A stretch of 49,714 nt of DNA, taken from the NCBI GenBank assembly GCA_902798825.1, contig CADBYI010000006.1, forward strand, positions 1 to 49,714. The letters are read 5' to 3'. The notes beneath the pieces were generated by a model. That model was given only the letters and a program-made list of their open reading frames with translations, was not told the DNA's origin and searched no databases. The first letter of the stretch is position 1, and each line of letters begins with the position of its first letter. The translations under genes and the position numbers were made by a program. The DNA comes from an uncultured Eubacteriales bacterium (GTDB lineage: Bacteria > Bacillota > Clostridia > Christensenellales > CAG-138). Of the stretch, positions 42,065 to 49,714 are shown one piece after another.

Positions 42065-42445
42065 CTATAGCCGCTGCTTGTCCTTGGGGGTCACGCAGGT
42101 GCCGCTGGCCCGGCAGACCAGGATGGGCTCCGCCAAAACTTCCGCGGCAGAATCGTTGATGTCGGGCCGGGCGGTGATGACCTTGCGGGCCTCGAATACC
42201 ATCTTCCGGGAGGTGTTCCCCTCCTTCACGATCTGGCCGGTGGCCTCGATGAAGTCCCCGGCGTACACCGGCGCCTTGAACTCCACCATGTCATAGGCGC
42301 AGAACAGGCCCTCGTCCCCGTCCCGCCGGATCAGCAGCTCCGTGGCTACGTCCCCGAACAGCTCCAGCATCTTGGCGCCGTCCACCAGATTCCCGCCGTA
42401 GTGGGCGTCGTGGGCGCTCATGCGCACCCGAATGGTCACTTGCAT
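42065..42445 (-). CDS. kal: 3-aminobutyryl-CoA ammonia-lyase
   Basis: Removes ammonia from 3-aminobutyryl-CoA to give crotonyl-CoA, which can be reduced to butyrate. The 126-residue hotdog-fold protein starts [21 protein letters not shown], split here, and contains [18 protein letters not shown], both typical of Kal. CAGGAGG precedes the ATG. First gene after the riboswitch leader; co-directional with kce (41-nt gap). Confidence 0.93.
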   Translation of the reverse strand: MQVTIRVRMSAHDAHYGGNLVDGAKMLELFGDVATELLIRRDGDEGLFCAYDMVEFKAPVYAGDFIEATGQIVKEGNTSRKMVFEARKVITARPDINDSAAEVLAEPILVCRASGTCVTPKDKQRL

Positions 42446-42486
42446 ACCGTACCTCCTGTATTAAATCTTTTATACACCTCATCCAC

Positions 42487-42594
42487 CGCCAACGGCGGTC
42501 CCCCTTCCCCTCAAGGGGAAGGCAAAGAGCGCCAACGGCGGTCCCCCTTCCCCTCAAGGGGAAGGCAAAGAGCGCCAACGGCGGTCCCCCTTAT
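42487..42594. repeat. 43-bp tandem repeat, two and a half copies
   Basis: Units start at 42487, 42530 and 42573 (truncated). Each has CGCCAACGGCGG and CTTCCCCTCAAGGGGAAG palindromes. A further CCCCTCAAGGGGAAGG occurs at 42656-42671 after the next element. Confidence 0.85.
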
Positions 42595-42665
42595 CCTTGG
42601 GCTTCGCCCGACCTCACTGAAAACGCCACACTGTGGCTTTTTCCGGGCGTTCGGTCCCCTCAAGG
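42595..42665 (-). repeat. Dispersed hairpin repeat related to 22431-22503
   Basis: Plus strand shares CCTTGGGCTT, GCCCG, CCTC, CTGAAAACGCC, CACTGTGGC and TTTTCC in order with the reverse complement of 22431-22503. Inserted between copies of the 43-bp repeat. Confidence 0.7.
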
Positions 42666-42674
42666 GGAAGGCAT

Positions 42675-42710
42675 AAAAAACGCCATGGAAAAAAGGTTTT
42701 CCCATAGCGC
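42675..42710 (-). terminator. Second terminator in the kal leader
   Basis: Minus strand: GCGCTATGGGAAAA pairs with TTTTTTCCATGGCG with a CC loop, then TTTTTT. Lies 12 nt after the riboswitch terminator's T run. Confidence 0.75.
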
Positions 42711-42721
42711 TCCGTCCAAAG

Positions 42722-42759
42722 AAAAAGGCTATCGACGCGGCCCGAGCCGAATCGATAGC
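42722..42759 (-). terminator. Riboswitch expression-platform terminator
   Basis: Minus strand: GCTATCGA (42759-42752), inner GGC/GCC, TCGATAGC (42735-42728), then CTTTTTCTTT. The 5' arm is the same sequence as the 3' strand of aptamer stem P1. Confidence 0.85.
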
Positions 42760-42921
42760 GCATCATCCAAAGGGACGACAGTGGCCGAGCTGTGTCCGCC
42801 CGACCCCCAAGAAGAAAAGGCGGCGAACCTCCCCCTCTTTCGGCGGCTGCGCCCCTTCTCCGGGGAACCATTTTCGCCCGTTCCGCTGTGCCGGATACCA
42901 TGCGCGCCGCGCCTCTATCAA
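42752..42921 (-). promoter_or_regulatory. Lysine riboswitch (L box)
   Basis: On the minus strand the leader matches the lysine aptamer in order: P1 5' strand TTGATAG, the conserved GAGGCGC, GGTATCC (loop E region of P2), GAGAAGGGGCGCAGCCGCCGAAAG split as GAGAAGGGGC and GCCGCCGAAAG (P2/P3 junction, consensus GCCGAAG), P3, the P4 arm GGTC...GGCC, CTGTC, P5 TCGTCC-CTTT-GGATGA and the P1 3' strand CTATCGA. It resembles the Bacillus lysC aptamer block by block. It sits before the lysine degradation genes rather than biosynthesis or transport genes. The P1 3' strand is used by the terminator, so bound lysine should prevent termination. Confidence 0.88.
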
Positions 42922-42939
42922 CCGTATTCAGTTGTAGCT

Positions 42940-42969
42940 ATTGTATCAGAAAGGTTGCTGCTCTGTCAA
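42940..42969 (-). promoter_or_regulatory. Promoter of the lysine riboswitch transcript
   Basis: Minus strand: consensus TTGACA (42969-42964), 18-nt spacer, TACAAT (42945-42940). The -35 box overlaps the kamC stop codon. The transcription start near 42933 lies just before P1. Confidence 0.82.
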
Positions 42970-44456
42970 TCTTCCCCGGGTATATATTCCGGGCGGTATT
43001 CCGGGCGGTATTCCGCTCGGTATTCCGCCCGGATGGCCGAGAGCAGCTCCCCTTCCACCCCCAGCAGCTCCGCCACGGCCAGAGCCCTTTGGGGCAGGTC
43101 CGCGGCGGTGACCTCCTCGATGCCGTAGTCCATGCAGCTGCGCAGGACCGCCAGCTTGTCCGCCCCGGCTTCGATCCGGCGGCGGCCCTCCGCCAGGTCC
43201 ATATCCCGGATGCCCCGGGTCAAAAACCGGCGCCGGGCCCGGGCGGCCACGGCCTCGTAGTGGGTGACGAACAGGCAGACGGACCCGGAGCGATCGAAGT
43301 AGGAGAAGGCCCCCTGCTGGAACCGCTGGGCCTCGGCGGGGTTGGTGCCCCGGGCGAACTCGTCGAACAGGACCAGGCAAAAGCCCTCCCGCACGGCCCG
43401 GGCGGCCCCGTCCGCCGCCATCAGCTCCCCGCCGAAGGAGGACAGGCCCTCCCGGCCGTCCTCCCCCTCGCCCCGGATCAGGCACAGCTGGTCGAAGAAG
43501 GGCACGGCCGCCCGCTGGGCGAAGGGAAACAGACCGCAGTGGGTCAGATAGATGTTCAGGGCCAGGGTCTTCAGGCACACGCTTTTGCCCCCCATGTTGG
43601 CCCCGGTGAGCACGGCGGCCCCGGGGCTTAGGGACAGGGACAGGGGCGTGAAGCGGGCCCCCTGCCGCCGGAGCCTGTCCGCCACGGCGGGATGGACCAT
43701 GTTCACGAAGGACAGTTCCTTCTCCGTCAGGGTGGGCTTTCGTCCCCCCAGCTCCCGGACCAGGGCGGCCTTGGCAAACAGAAGGTCCAGCCGGCCCAGG
43801 GCCTCCAGGCTTTCGGCTATGGCGGGCTGCCAGGGGCGCAGCCTGCGGGTCAGGTCCTCGCACAGGGCCTGCTCCGCCGCGGCCTCCCGGGCCACGATTC
43901 CCGTGCGCCGGGTCAGCAGCCCCTCCCTCTCTTCGCCGGAGGTCTGGGCGATCCGCTTTTCGATCCCGGCCTTCTCCGCCCGGACGGCGGCCAATTCCTC
44001 GGACCAGCTTGCGCGCAGGGAGAAGGTGGGGTTCCGCTCCCCCTCCGGGTCCAAAACGGCCAGGGCCTGTGACACGTCCCGCAGACTAAGGCCCTCCCAG
44101 CGGGCCTGGGCCTCTAAAATCCGAAACGCCGCTGCCAGCTCGGACAGCAGCAGCAGATAGCGCTTGAGCTCGAACAGCTCCACCTGGTCGAGGGAACGCT
44201 CATTCAGCCGGTCCGCCGTGGCCCGGATGTCCCTGAGCTGCATGAGCCCCTGGCGAAAGCGGTTCAAAGCCGGGTGGTCCCCCAGGGCCACAGCCCTGTC
44301 CAGGTTCTCCAGCTCCCTCTCCAGGGCCCCCCGCTCCTCCCGGGCATAGGGCTCCAGGGCCCGCTTTTTCTCCCGGCCCAGGGGCGACAGGGGCGACAGC
44401 CTGTCCAGCACGAAGGCGAGGCCTATATCCTCTTTCTGCTTGTGGGTCAGTTCCAT
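42966..44456 (-). CDS. kamC: MutS-related ATPase KamC
   Basis: A 496-residue protein with the MutS ATPase core: Walker A TGANMGGKS, Walker B CLVLFDEFARGTNP and a following HYEAVAARA switch. A helical lever-like region precedes it, but the MutS mismatch-recognition domain is absent. In Fusobacterium and other lysine fermenters such a gene lies in the kam cluster (kamC) and has been proposed to help maintain the aminomutase, though this is not proven. It overlaps kamB by 10 nt. The C-terminus ends in the tandem repeat RAEY-RAEY-RPEY-RPEY, encoded by a 12-bp repeat next to the stop and the riboswitch promoter. Confidence 0.85.
   Translation of the reverse strand: MELTHKQKEDIGLAFVLDRLSPLSPLGREKKRALEPYAREERGALERELENLDRAVALGDHPALNRFRQGLMQLRDIRATADRLNERSLDQVELFELKRYLLLLSELAAAFRILEAQARWEGLSLRDVSQALAVLDPEGERNPTFSLRASWSEELAAVRAEKAGIEKRIAQTSGEEREGLLTRRTGIVAREAAAEQALCEDLTRRLRPWQPAIAESLEALGRLDLLFAKAALVRELGGRKPTLTEKELSFVNMVHPAVADRLRRQGARFTPLSLSLSPGAAVLTGANMGGKSVCLKTLALNIYLTHCGLFPFAQRAAVPFFDQLCLIRGEGEDGREGLSSFGGELMAADGAARAVREGFCLVLFDEFARGTNPAEAQRFQQGAFSYFDRSGSVCLFVTHYEAVAARARRRFLTRGIRDMDLAEGRRRIEAGADKLAVLRSCMDYGIEEVTAADLPQRALAVAELLGVEGELLSAIRAEYRAEYRPEYRPEYIPGED
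42985..43032 (-). repeat. 12-bp tandem repeat in the kamC C-terminus
   Basis: Four copies of a 12-bp unit (plus strand TATTCCGGGCGG and two variants) at 42985, 42997, 43009 and 43021. In frame, so copy number changes would add or remove (R/P)-E-Y-R units. Confidence 0.85.
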
Positions 44457-45406
44457 ATGGTTTTCTCCAAAACGTTCACCACCGGCACGGCAACCCGGCT
44501 CTTCACGAGCTCATAAAAGGCCGCCGGGTCGTAGGGCGTGCCATAGGCGGAAAAGGGGTTCACGGTGACGGCGACGAGCTCGTTTCGCCGCCGGACGCGG
44601 AAGGACACGCCCCGGGCGGCCAGCTTTTCATAGCTCTCCCGGGACAGCAGCAGCCTTGTGCCGTCCTCCACGTGGACCTGGTGGGGTATCGTCCTGCGGC
44701 GCAGGAGGGCGGACGCCATGGCGTCGGTGAAGGCCCCGGCCACGTATAGCGCCTCCCCCGTCCCCTCCAGGGCGTCGGACAATTCGTCGTACAGGTCCCC
44801 TCGTCCGAAGCGGCGGCCCTGAAGATCGGGCCAGGGGCCGCCCTCGGGCAGGGTCAGCAGCCGGGCCACGAAGGCCGTGTCCTCCGCCGTTTTCTGCATA
44901 TTGGGCCCATAGCTGGCCCCGGTGGCGAGGATCACCCCCTCTGCGGCCTCCGGAGCGCACAGGCTCCGGCGGAACAGGGCCCCGTCGATGAGCACCTTCT
45001 GGGCGCCGAAGCCCTCCATTTCCTCCGTCAGGGCCACGATCTGCTCGGTCATGGAGGGCCCCGCCAGCTCCACGAAGCCGTCGGACAGGGCCCTGAGGAT
45101 CGCCACCTCGCCCAGGGGCGTGTACACGCCCGTCAGGGACAGGACCTCATAGGTGGCGTCGCACCTCTGCAGCAGCTCCCGGGCGGTGGCAAACAAGGTG
45201 CCCCCCGTCACATAGATGGGGGGCTTATAGGTGCCGGTGATCAGATCCTCCCGCTCCCCGTCCCGACCGATGGAGGTGAGGGCAAGGGAAACGCCCCGCT
45301 CCCGCGCCCCCCGGATGAGGGCGTTCAGGGCGGTGGTCTTCCCCGCGTTCTTGCACATCCCCGCCAGGCACACGGTGGTATAGGGAGCGATGAGGTCAAA
45401 GAGCAT
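44447..45406 (-). CDS. kamB: P-loop protein KamB
   Basis: A 319-residue nucleotide-binding protein with an N-terminal P-loop GMCKNAGKTT (residues 16-25), followed by ALTSIGRDGEREDL, which resembles the start of cofactor-reactivating or GlmL/dethiobiotin-type P-loop proteins. Position beside the MutS-like kamC and the aminomutase cluster identifies it as the kamB of lysine fermenters. A role in mutase activation is proposed but not established. It starts 3 nt after the nucleotidyltransferase stop, so it is probably transcribed from the galactose-gene side. Confidence 0.82.
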   Translation of the reverse strand: MLFDLIAPYTTVCLAGMCKNAGKTTALNALIRGARERGVSLALTSIGRDGEREDLITGTYKPPIYVTGGTLFATARELLQRCDATYEVLSLTGVYTPLGEVAILRALSDGFVELAGPSMTEQIVALTEEMEGFGAQKVLIDGALFRRSLCAPEAAEGVILATGASYGPNMQKTAEDTAFVARLLTLPEGGPWPDLQGRRFGRGDLYDELSDALEGTGEALYVAGAFTDAMASALLRRRTIPHQVHVEDGTRLLLSRESYEKLAARGVSFRVRRRNELVAVTVNPFSAYGTPYDPAAFYELVKSRVAVPVVNVLEKTIWN

Positions 45407-45409
45407 GGT

Positions 45410-46327
45410 TTATTTCCACAGCTCGTCGGGATACAGGCCCGCGGCCTTCATCTCCCGGATGCTCTGCTGCAGGGCGGGCATGTCCTGCTTATAGGTGACG
45501 CCGTGCCACTTGGCGGGGCAGTGGAGCACCTTCACGCTGGCCTTGCCCTCCAGAATGAGATCGTTGGTGAGCCGGGGCACCAGATATTCGCACTTCAGGG
45601 GGTTCTTGGGCAGATTCTCGTCCAGGAAGGCGGGGAAGCGCTTCTCGGCCTCCTCCAGGAAGTCCGGCATATAGCCCCAGAAGTTCATGGACACGGTGTC
45701 GTCGGGGTCCAGGGCCGTGTAGGTCTTGCCCTCGTCCTCGGTGAAGGCGATGCCCCCCTCTCGCTTCTCGATGCGGAGCCGCTCGGCGATAGAGGTCAGA
45801 TTGTCGTTCTCGTCCACCACGCACACGCCCCGGGCCACGTGGCCGTTGTCGGTGACGGTGTTCTTGAGCAGATACCCCACCATGGCGTACTCGCCCCTGT
45901 CATGGGGGACCTTCAGATAGTCATAGATGGTCCGATAGGCCTCCCGGCCGTAGAAGTCGTCGGCGTTGATGACCGCAAAGGGGGCGTCGCCGATCAGCTC
46001 CTTGGCCGCCAGCACGGCGTGGGTGGTGCCCCAGGGCTTCACCCGCCCCTCGGGCACGCTGTAGCCCTCGGGCAGGGCGTTCATGTCCTGGAAGGCGTAC
46101 TCCAGCTCCAAAAAGGGCCGGACCCGGCTGCCGATGACCTCCTCGAAGTCCTCGGCCATCTCCCGCTTGATGATGCACACGGCCTTCTCGAACCCGGCCC
46201 GCTTGGCGTCGAAGAGGGAGAAGTCCATGATCACGTGGCCCTCTTTGTCCACCGGGTCCATCTGCTTGAGACCGCCGTAGCGGCTGCCCATGCCGGCTGC
46301 CATGATGACGAGAATGGGTTTGTTCAT
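45410..46327 (-). CDS. NDP-sugar nucleotidyltransferase-like protein
   Basis: Transfers a nucleotidyl group to a sugar phosphate. The 305-residue protein has the family loop AAGMGSRYGGLKQMDPV at residues about 10-26 and the metal-binding Asp pair in AVINADDFYG. The substrate is not fixed by sequence; with galK and an alpha-galactosidase upstream, UTP-dependent activation of a galactose- or glucose-phosphate is a reasonable inference. Start chosen at 46327, 8 nt after GGAGG; a TTG further upstream would remove that site from the leader. Confidence 0.85.
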   Translation of the reverse strand: MNKPILVIMAAGMGSRYGGLKQMDPVDKEGHVIMDFSLFDAKRAGFEKAVCIIKREMAEDFEEVIGSRVRPFLELEYAFQDMNALPEGYSVPEGRVKPWGTTHAVLAAKELIGDAPFAVINADDFYGREAYRTIYDYLKVPHDRGEYAMVGYLLKNTVTDNGHVARGVCVVDENDNLTSIAERLRIEKREGGIAFTEDEGKTYTALDPDDTVSMNFWGYMPDFLEEAEKRFPAFLDENLPKNPLKCEYLVPRLTNDLILEGKASVKVLHCPAKWHGVTYKQDMPALQQSIREMKAAGLYPDELWK

Positions 46328-46372
46328 TTCCAATACCTCCAAATTAGTTTTCTATGTGATGTGTTTTCCCGT

Positions 46373-47548
46373 TTATAGCTCTTTCGGCCCGCCGCCGATG
46401 GCGGCCACATAGAAGGCGCAGGGATAGCCCACGGCCTCCTCATAGGCCCGGCCCACCCGGGCGCAGACCCCGTCCACGGCGTCCCGGTTCACGATGGCCA
46501 CGGCGCAGCCGCCGAAGCCCGCCCCGGTCATGCGGGCCCCCAGGACCCCGGGGCACTTTTGGGCCTCCGCCACCAGGATGTCCAGCTCCCGGCAGGACAC
46601 GGCGAACAAGTCCCGCAGGGAATCGTGGGAGGCGTTCATGAGCCGGCCGAAGGAGATGAGATCCCCCGCCCGCAGCTTCTTGCAGGCCTCCACCGTCCGG
46701 GCGCACTCATAGACCACGTGCTCCGCCCGGGCCCGGTCCACGTCGCTTTCGATGAGGTGCTTGTTCTCCTCGAAGGTGCGCAGATCCACGGACGCCAGAT
46801 CCTTCACGGGCAGGACCTTCTTCAAATCCTTCAGGGCCCCCTCGCACTCGGCCCGGCGCTCGTTGTACTTGGAATCGGACAGGCTCCGGCGCTTGCAGGT
46901 GTTCATGATGAGGATCACGTTGTCCCCCAGCTCCACGGGCACGTGCTCATAGCTCAGGGTGCCGGTGTTCAGAAACACCGCCGCGTCCTCCTTCCCAAGG
47001 GCGATGCTGAACTGGTCCATGATGCCGCTGTTGAGGCCGATGAACCCGTTCTCCGTCCGCTGGCCCAGCAAGGCCAGCTCAACGTTTGTCACGTCCAGAC
47101 CGTAGCAGGCCCTGAGGGCCGCCCCCGTCACCACCTCCAATGAGGCGGAGGAGGACAGGCCGGCCCCGTTGGGGATGTTCCCGTAGATCAGCAGCTCGAA
47201 GCCGGAAGGCAGCTCGATCCCCCGCTCCCCCAGGGCAAAGAGCATGCCCAGCACATAGTTGGTCCACTGGTTCCGCTCCTGATAGCGGATGTCGGAGAGG
47301 GTCCCCTCCAGCACCCCCGCCTGGGGAAAGTTCAGGGAGAAGAACCGGAGCCGGTTGTCCGCCCGGCGCCGGAGCAGCCCCCAGGTGCCCATGGTCAGGG
47401 CGCAGGGCAGCACGTGGCCCCCGTTGAAGTCCACGTACTCGCCGATCAGATTCACCCGGCCCCCGGCGAAGAAGCAGCGGGGCGCTTCGCCCGGTCCGAA
47501 GGTGTCAAAAAAGGATTTCGTCAGCTCTGCCTTTGTCATGCTCGTCAT
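46373..47548 (-). CDS. galK: Galactokinase
   Basis: Phosphorylates galactose released by the alpha-galactosidase. The 391-residue GHMP kinase has the substrate motif GRVNLIGEYVDFNGG (the usual EH is EY here, as in some clostridial forms), the ATP loop NGAGLSSSAS and the C-terminal GARMTGAGFGGCA. The ATG at 47548 overlaps the alpha-galactosidase stop by 4 nt and has GGAGG just upstream; the ATG at 47539 is a possible alternative. Confidence 0.92.
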   Translation of the reverse strand: MTSMTKAELTKSFFDTFGPGEAPRCFFAGGRVNLIGEYVDFNGGHVLPCALTMGTWGLLRRRADNRLRFFSLNFPQAGVLEGTLSDIRYQERNQWTNYVLGMLFALGERGIELPSGFELLIYGNIPNGAGLSSSASLEVVTGAALRACYGLDVTNVELALLGQRTENGFIGLNSGIMDQFSIALGKEDAAVFLNTGTLSYEHVPVELGDNVILIMNTCKRRSLSDSKYNERRAECEGALKDLKKVLPVKDLASVDLRTFEENKHLIESDVDRARAEHVVYECARTVEACKKLRAGDLISFGRLMNASHDSLRDLFAVSCRELDILVAEAQKCPGVLGARMTGAGFGGCAVAIVNRDAVDGVCARVGRAYEEAVGYPCAFYVAAIGGGPKEL

Positions 47549-49714
47549 GCTTCCTCCAGGGGTCTGATGTAATATAGCTCGGAGCCGAAGTCGCTCAGCA
47601 TCCGGATGTCCTTGTTGTAGCCCGTGCCGATGAACCGGGTGTGAAGGGGCACGCCCTCGCCCAGGGCCCGGCCCGTGGCGGTGAAGCTTTCCTCCCCGTC
47701 GGGGAGCATAAAGAATTTGTCGATGGTGCGGATGATGAACCCGCCCTTCTTCACGCTGATGGGGGCCACGTGCTTTAGCAGGCTGGCCAAAGGCCCCACC
47801 CGGACGCCTTTGGTCTGGCGCTCCACCCGATAGGTCCGATCCTGCTCCAGCCCCGGCACCCGCAGCACGTCCGCCGGTGCGGCGGCCTCGTTGTCCATGA
47901 GGAACCGGGCGGCCATGGCCTCCCCCTCCCCTCGGGCCACCCAGGTCTCCATGCCGTTTTGCCGGGGCAGGCGCAGGAAGCGGCCGAACTGGAAGGTCCT
48001 GCGGTGGGCCTTGTAAAAGTCCATATCCTGCTTCGCCTCCTTCTTCTCGGCGGGGGTCAGGGTTCCCAAATCCATCTCCCAGCCCAGCGCGCCGAAGGCG
48101 GAGGTGTGAAACCGGGTGGACAGCGGCGTATCCCGCAGGGTCTGCTGGTGGGGCGCCTCGGAGATGTGGGCCCCCATGGCGGACACGGGATAGAGATAGC
48201 TCAAGCCCCCCTGGATCTTCACCCGCTCGATGGCGTCCGTGTCGTCGCTGGCCCAGATCTGCTGGGAATAGCACAGCATCCCCAGGTCGAACCGGTTGCC
48301 CCCGGAGGAGCAGCTTTCAAACAGGATGTGGGGCCGGGGATAGAAGATGCGGCCCAGCACGTCGTACAGCCCCTTGATGTACTCGTGGAAGAAGGCCCCG
48401 TTCTCGCAGAAGGGGGAGTACATATCGGACATATGCCGGTTCATGTCCCACTTGATGTAGGTGATGGGGCAGTTGTCCAATATGCGGCCCATGTTCTCCA
48501 CGATGTAGTCCCGGACCGCCGGATTCACCAGGTCCAATATGAGCTGGTTCCGCCCATAGGAGGGCTTGCGGCCCGGCAGCTTCACCGCCCAGTCGGGATG
48601 GGACCGGTAGAGGTCGCTGTTCTCGTTGACGCTTTCGGGCTCCACCCAGAGGCCGAAGCTCATGCCCAATTTGTTGATCCGGGCGCAGAGGCCCTCCAAT
48701 CCGTGGGGCAGCTTCTTTTTGTCCACGGTGTAGTCCCCCAGGCCCCCCTTGTCGTCCTTTCGGCCCACGAACCAGCCGTCGTCCAGAACGAACAGTTCAG
48801 CGCCCGCCTTCTTCGCCCGCTTGGCCAGGGAGAGGAGCTTCCTCTCCCGAAAGGAAAAAAAACAGGCTTCCCAATCGTTGCAGAGCACCGGCCGTTCCTT
48901 TCCCTTCCAGTCGCCCCGGATCACGTGGCCGTTGATAAAGTCGTGAAAGTGGGCGGAGAGGCCGTTGAACCCCCCGTCGGAATAGGTCATGACCCCCTCC
49001 GGCGTTTCGAAGATGGCGCCGGGGGCCAGGGTGTAGCGGAAGCACCGGGGGCTGATCCCCGCCATGACGCGAACAAGGCCGTTTTCCGCCTTCTCCACGG
49101 CGGTGTAGTGATTGCCGCTGTACAGCAGGTTGAAGCCCCAGCAGCGGCCCTGCTCCTCACCGCATTGGGCTTCTGAAAGGAGCACCCCGGGGTTGTGCTT
49201 GTGGCCGGAAGCGCCGGTGCTGCCTTCGTTCACGTAGATGCCGGACATGACGGGCCGATCGTGGCGGCGGGCCTCCCGTATCCAGGCCCCGTCGAAGGTG
49301 GTGAAGGTGAGCTCCGCCGCCGGAGCCATGTCCAGCATATAGCTCATGAGCTTGTCGATGACGACGGGGGCCTCCCCCTCGTTCTTCAGCACCGCCCGGC
49401 GGGTGATCACGTCTGCATGGGCATAGACCGTGTAGATGAGGTCCAACGCCACCGGGGCCACCTTCTCCCGCAGATGGAGGATCAGGGTCTGGGCCTGGTC
49501 CCCATAGGCCGTGGGCAGGGTCTCCATGGGCAGGGGGCCGCTGAGGATCTCATAGGACTGATAGATAAAATCGTTGGTGAAGGTGCCGTCGGTGAGGGTT
49601 AGCTCCGCCGGCGGGTTCCGAAAATCCCCCTTGCCCACGCCGGACCATTCCAGGGCCAAATCGTCCAGGCAGTAGGTGTCGCTGCTCTCGTCATACATGA
49701 CGGAGGAACCCCTG
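47545..49714 (-). CDS. Alpha-galactosidase, GH36 (N-terminus beyond window)
   Basis: Hydrolyses terminal alpha-1,6-galactose from raffinose-type sugars. The in-window part is about 722 codons; the frame stays open to the right edge and the first residues (CLDDLALEWSGVGKGDFRNP) align with a region some 50-60 residues into GH36 enzymes, so the start lies outside. Motifs include VLDDGWF, the nucleophile Asp in YIKWDMN (codon at 48447-48445), ESCSSGGNRFD and the acid/base Asp region ASDDTDAIE. There is no signal peptide evidence in this part; GH36 forms of this type are usually cytosolic. First visible gene of a galactose operon. Confidence 0.93.
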   Translation of the reverse strand, partial: RGSSVMYDESSDTYCLDDLALEWSGVGKGDFRNPPAELTLTDGTFTNDFIYQSYEILSGPLPMETLPTAYGDQAQTLILHLREKVAPVALDLIYTVYAHADVITRRAVLKNEGEAPVVIDKLMSYMLDMAPAAELTFTTFDGAWIREARRHDRPVMSGIYVNEGSTGASGHKHNPGVLLSEAQCGEEQGRCWGFNLLYSGNHYTAVEKAENGLVRVMAGISPRCFRYTLAPGAIFETPEGVMTYSDGGFNGLSAHFHDFINGHVIRGDWKGKERPVLCNDWEACFFSFRERKLLSLAKRAKKAGAELFVLDDGWFVGRKDDKGGLGDYTVDKKKLPHGLEGLCARINKLGMSFGLWVEPESVNENSDLYRSHPDWAVKLPGRKPSYGRNQLILDLVNPAVRDYIVENMGRILDNCPITYIKWDMNRHMSDMYSPFCENGAFFHEYIKGLYDVLGRIFYPRPHILFESCSSGGNRFDLGMLCYSQQIWASDDTDAIERVKIQGGLSYLYPVSAMGAHISEAPHQQTLRDTPLSTRFHTSAFGALGWEMDLGTLTPAEKKEAKQDMDFYKAHRRTFQFGRFLRLPRQNGMETWVARGEGEAMAARFLMDNEAAAPADVLRVPGLEQDRTYRVERQTKGVRVGPLASLLKHVAPISVKKGGFIIRTIDKFFMLPDGEESFTATGRALGEGVPLHTRFIGTGYNKDIRMLSDFGSELYYIRPLEEA

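Noticed and set aside
42487..42594. 43-bp repeats as a CRISPR or iteron array
   Set aside because: Only two and a half copies without spacers, and no replication gene nearby.

Overview
The window comes from a GC-rich Clostridia-type bacterium, probably an anaerobic, amino-acid-fermenting gut lineage. A sporulation gene (yunB) and the tilS-hpt-ftsH order point to Firmicutes. A complete lysine-to-crotonyl-CoA fermentation cluster, the tdh-kbl threonine pathway and arginine deiminase point to amino-acid catabolism. Genes are tightly packed, often with ATGA overlaps, and many of the gaps that remain are filled with short palindromic repeats.

Layout. 1-6100: radA and a membrane-anchored propeller-like protein on the minus strand; prs, a lipoprotein amidase and arcA on the plus strand. 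6091-6697: a four-helix-bundle (23S rRNA intervening-sequence-type) gene between two inverted arrays of GCGATAT-spaced mini-hairpins, which looks like a small mobile element. 6700-12230: yunB and an XRE regulator (minus), then brnQ, tdh and kbl (plus). 12425-17149: the minus-strand operon tilS-hpt-ftsH-PHP phosphoesterase. 17271-20879: an acquired, AT-richer restriction-modification locus (MmeI-like fused nuclease-methyltransferase plus an unknown protein). 20908-22394: a class 3 lipase-like protein and a hemolysin III family protein. 22400-23512: repeats, tRNA-Arg(ACG) and dCMP deaminase. 23513-29655: a probable six-gene minus-strand operon (zinc-ribbon membrane protein, TPM protein, Asp/Glu racemase, two membrane proteins, M20 peptidase). 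29757-30208: a dense block of several repeat families. 30209-35063: a lipoprotein, a 951-residue secreted repeat protein and a DUF4428 protein.

35168-45406 holds the lysine fermentation region, read on the minus strand: kamB, kamC, a leader with a lysine riboswitch, kal, kce, kdd, kamA, kamD, kamE, DUF3842 and an ECF transporter S component with its own promoter and attenuator-like leader. Lysine is isomerised by KamA and KamDE, oxidised by Kdd, cleaved with acetyl-CoA by Kce and deaminated by Kal to crotonyl-CoA. 45410-49714: a nucleotidyltransferase, galK and a GH36 alpha-galactosidase cut by the right edge; they run straight into kamB.

The most notable observations are: (1) a lysine riboswitch before kal whose P1 3' strand is also the 5' arm of a terminator, which predicts a lysine-activated (ON) switch for lysine degradation; (2) the four-helix-bundle gene flanked by inverted hairpin arrays, with an ORF-less relative at 29757; (3) one repeat element sitting at the stop codon of two fermentation dehydrogenases (tdh and kdd), starting with a TGC-triloop hairpin; (4) two promoters placed so close to the start codon that the mRNAs should be leaderless; (5) unassigned attenuator-like leaders before the ECF S component and the giant secreted protein.
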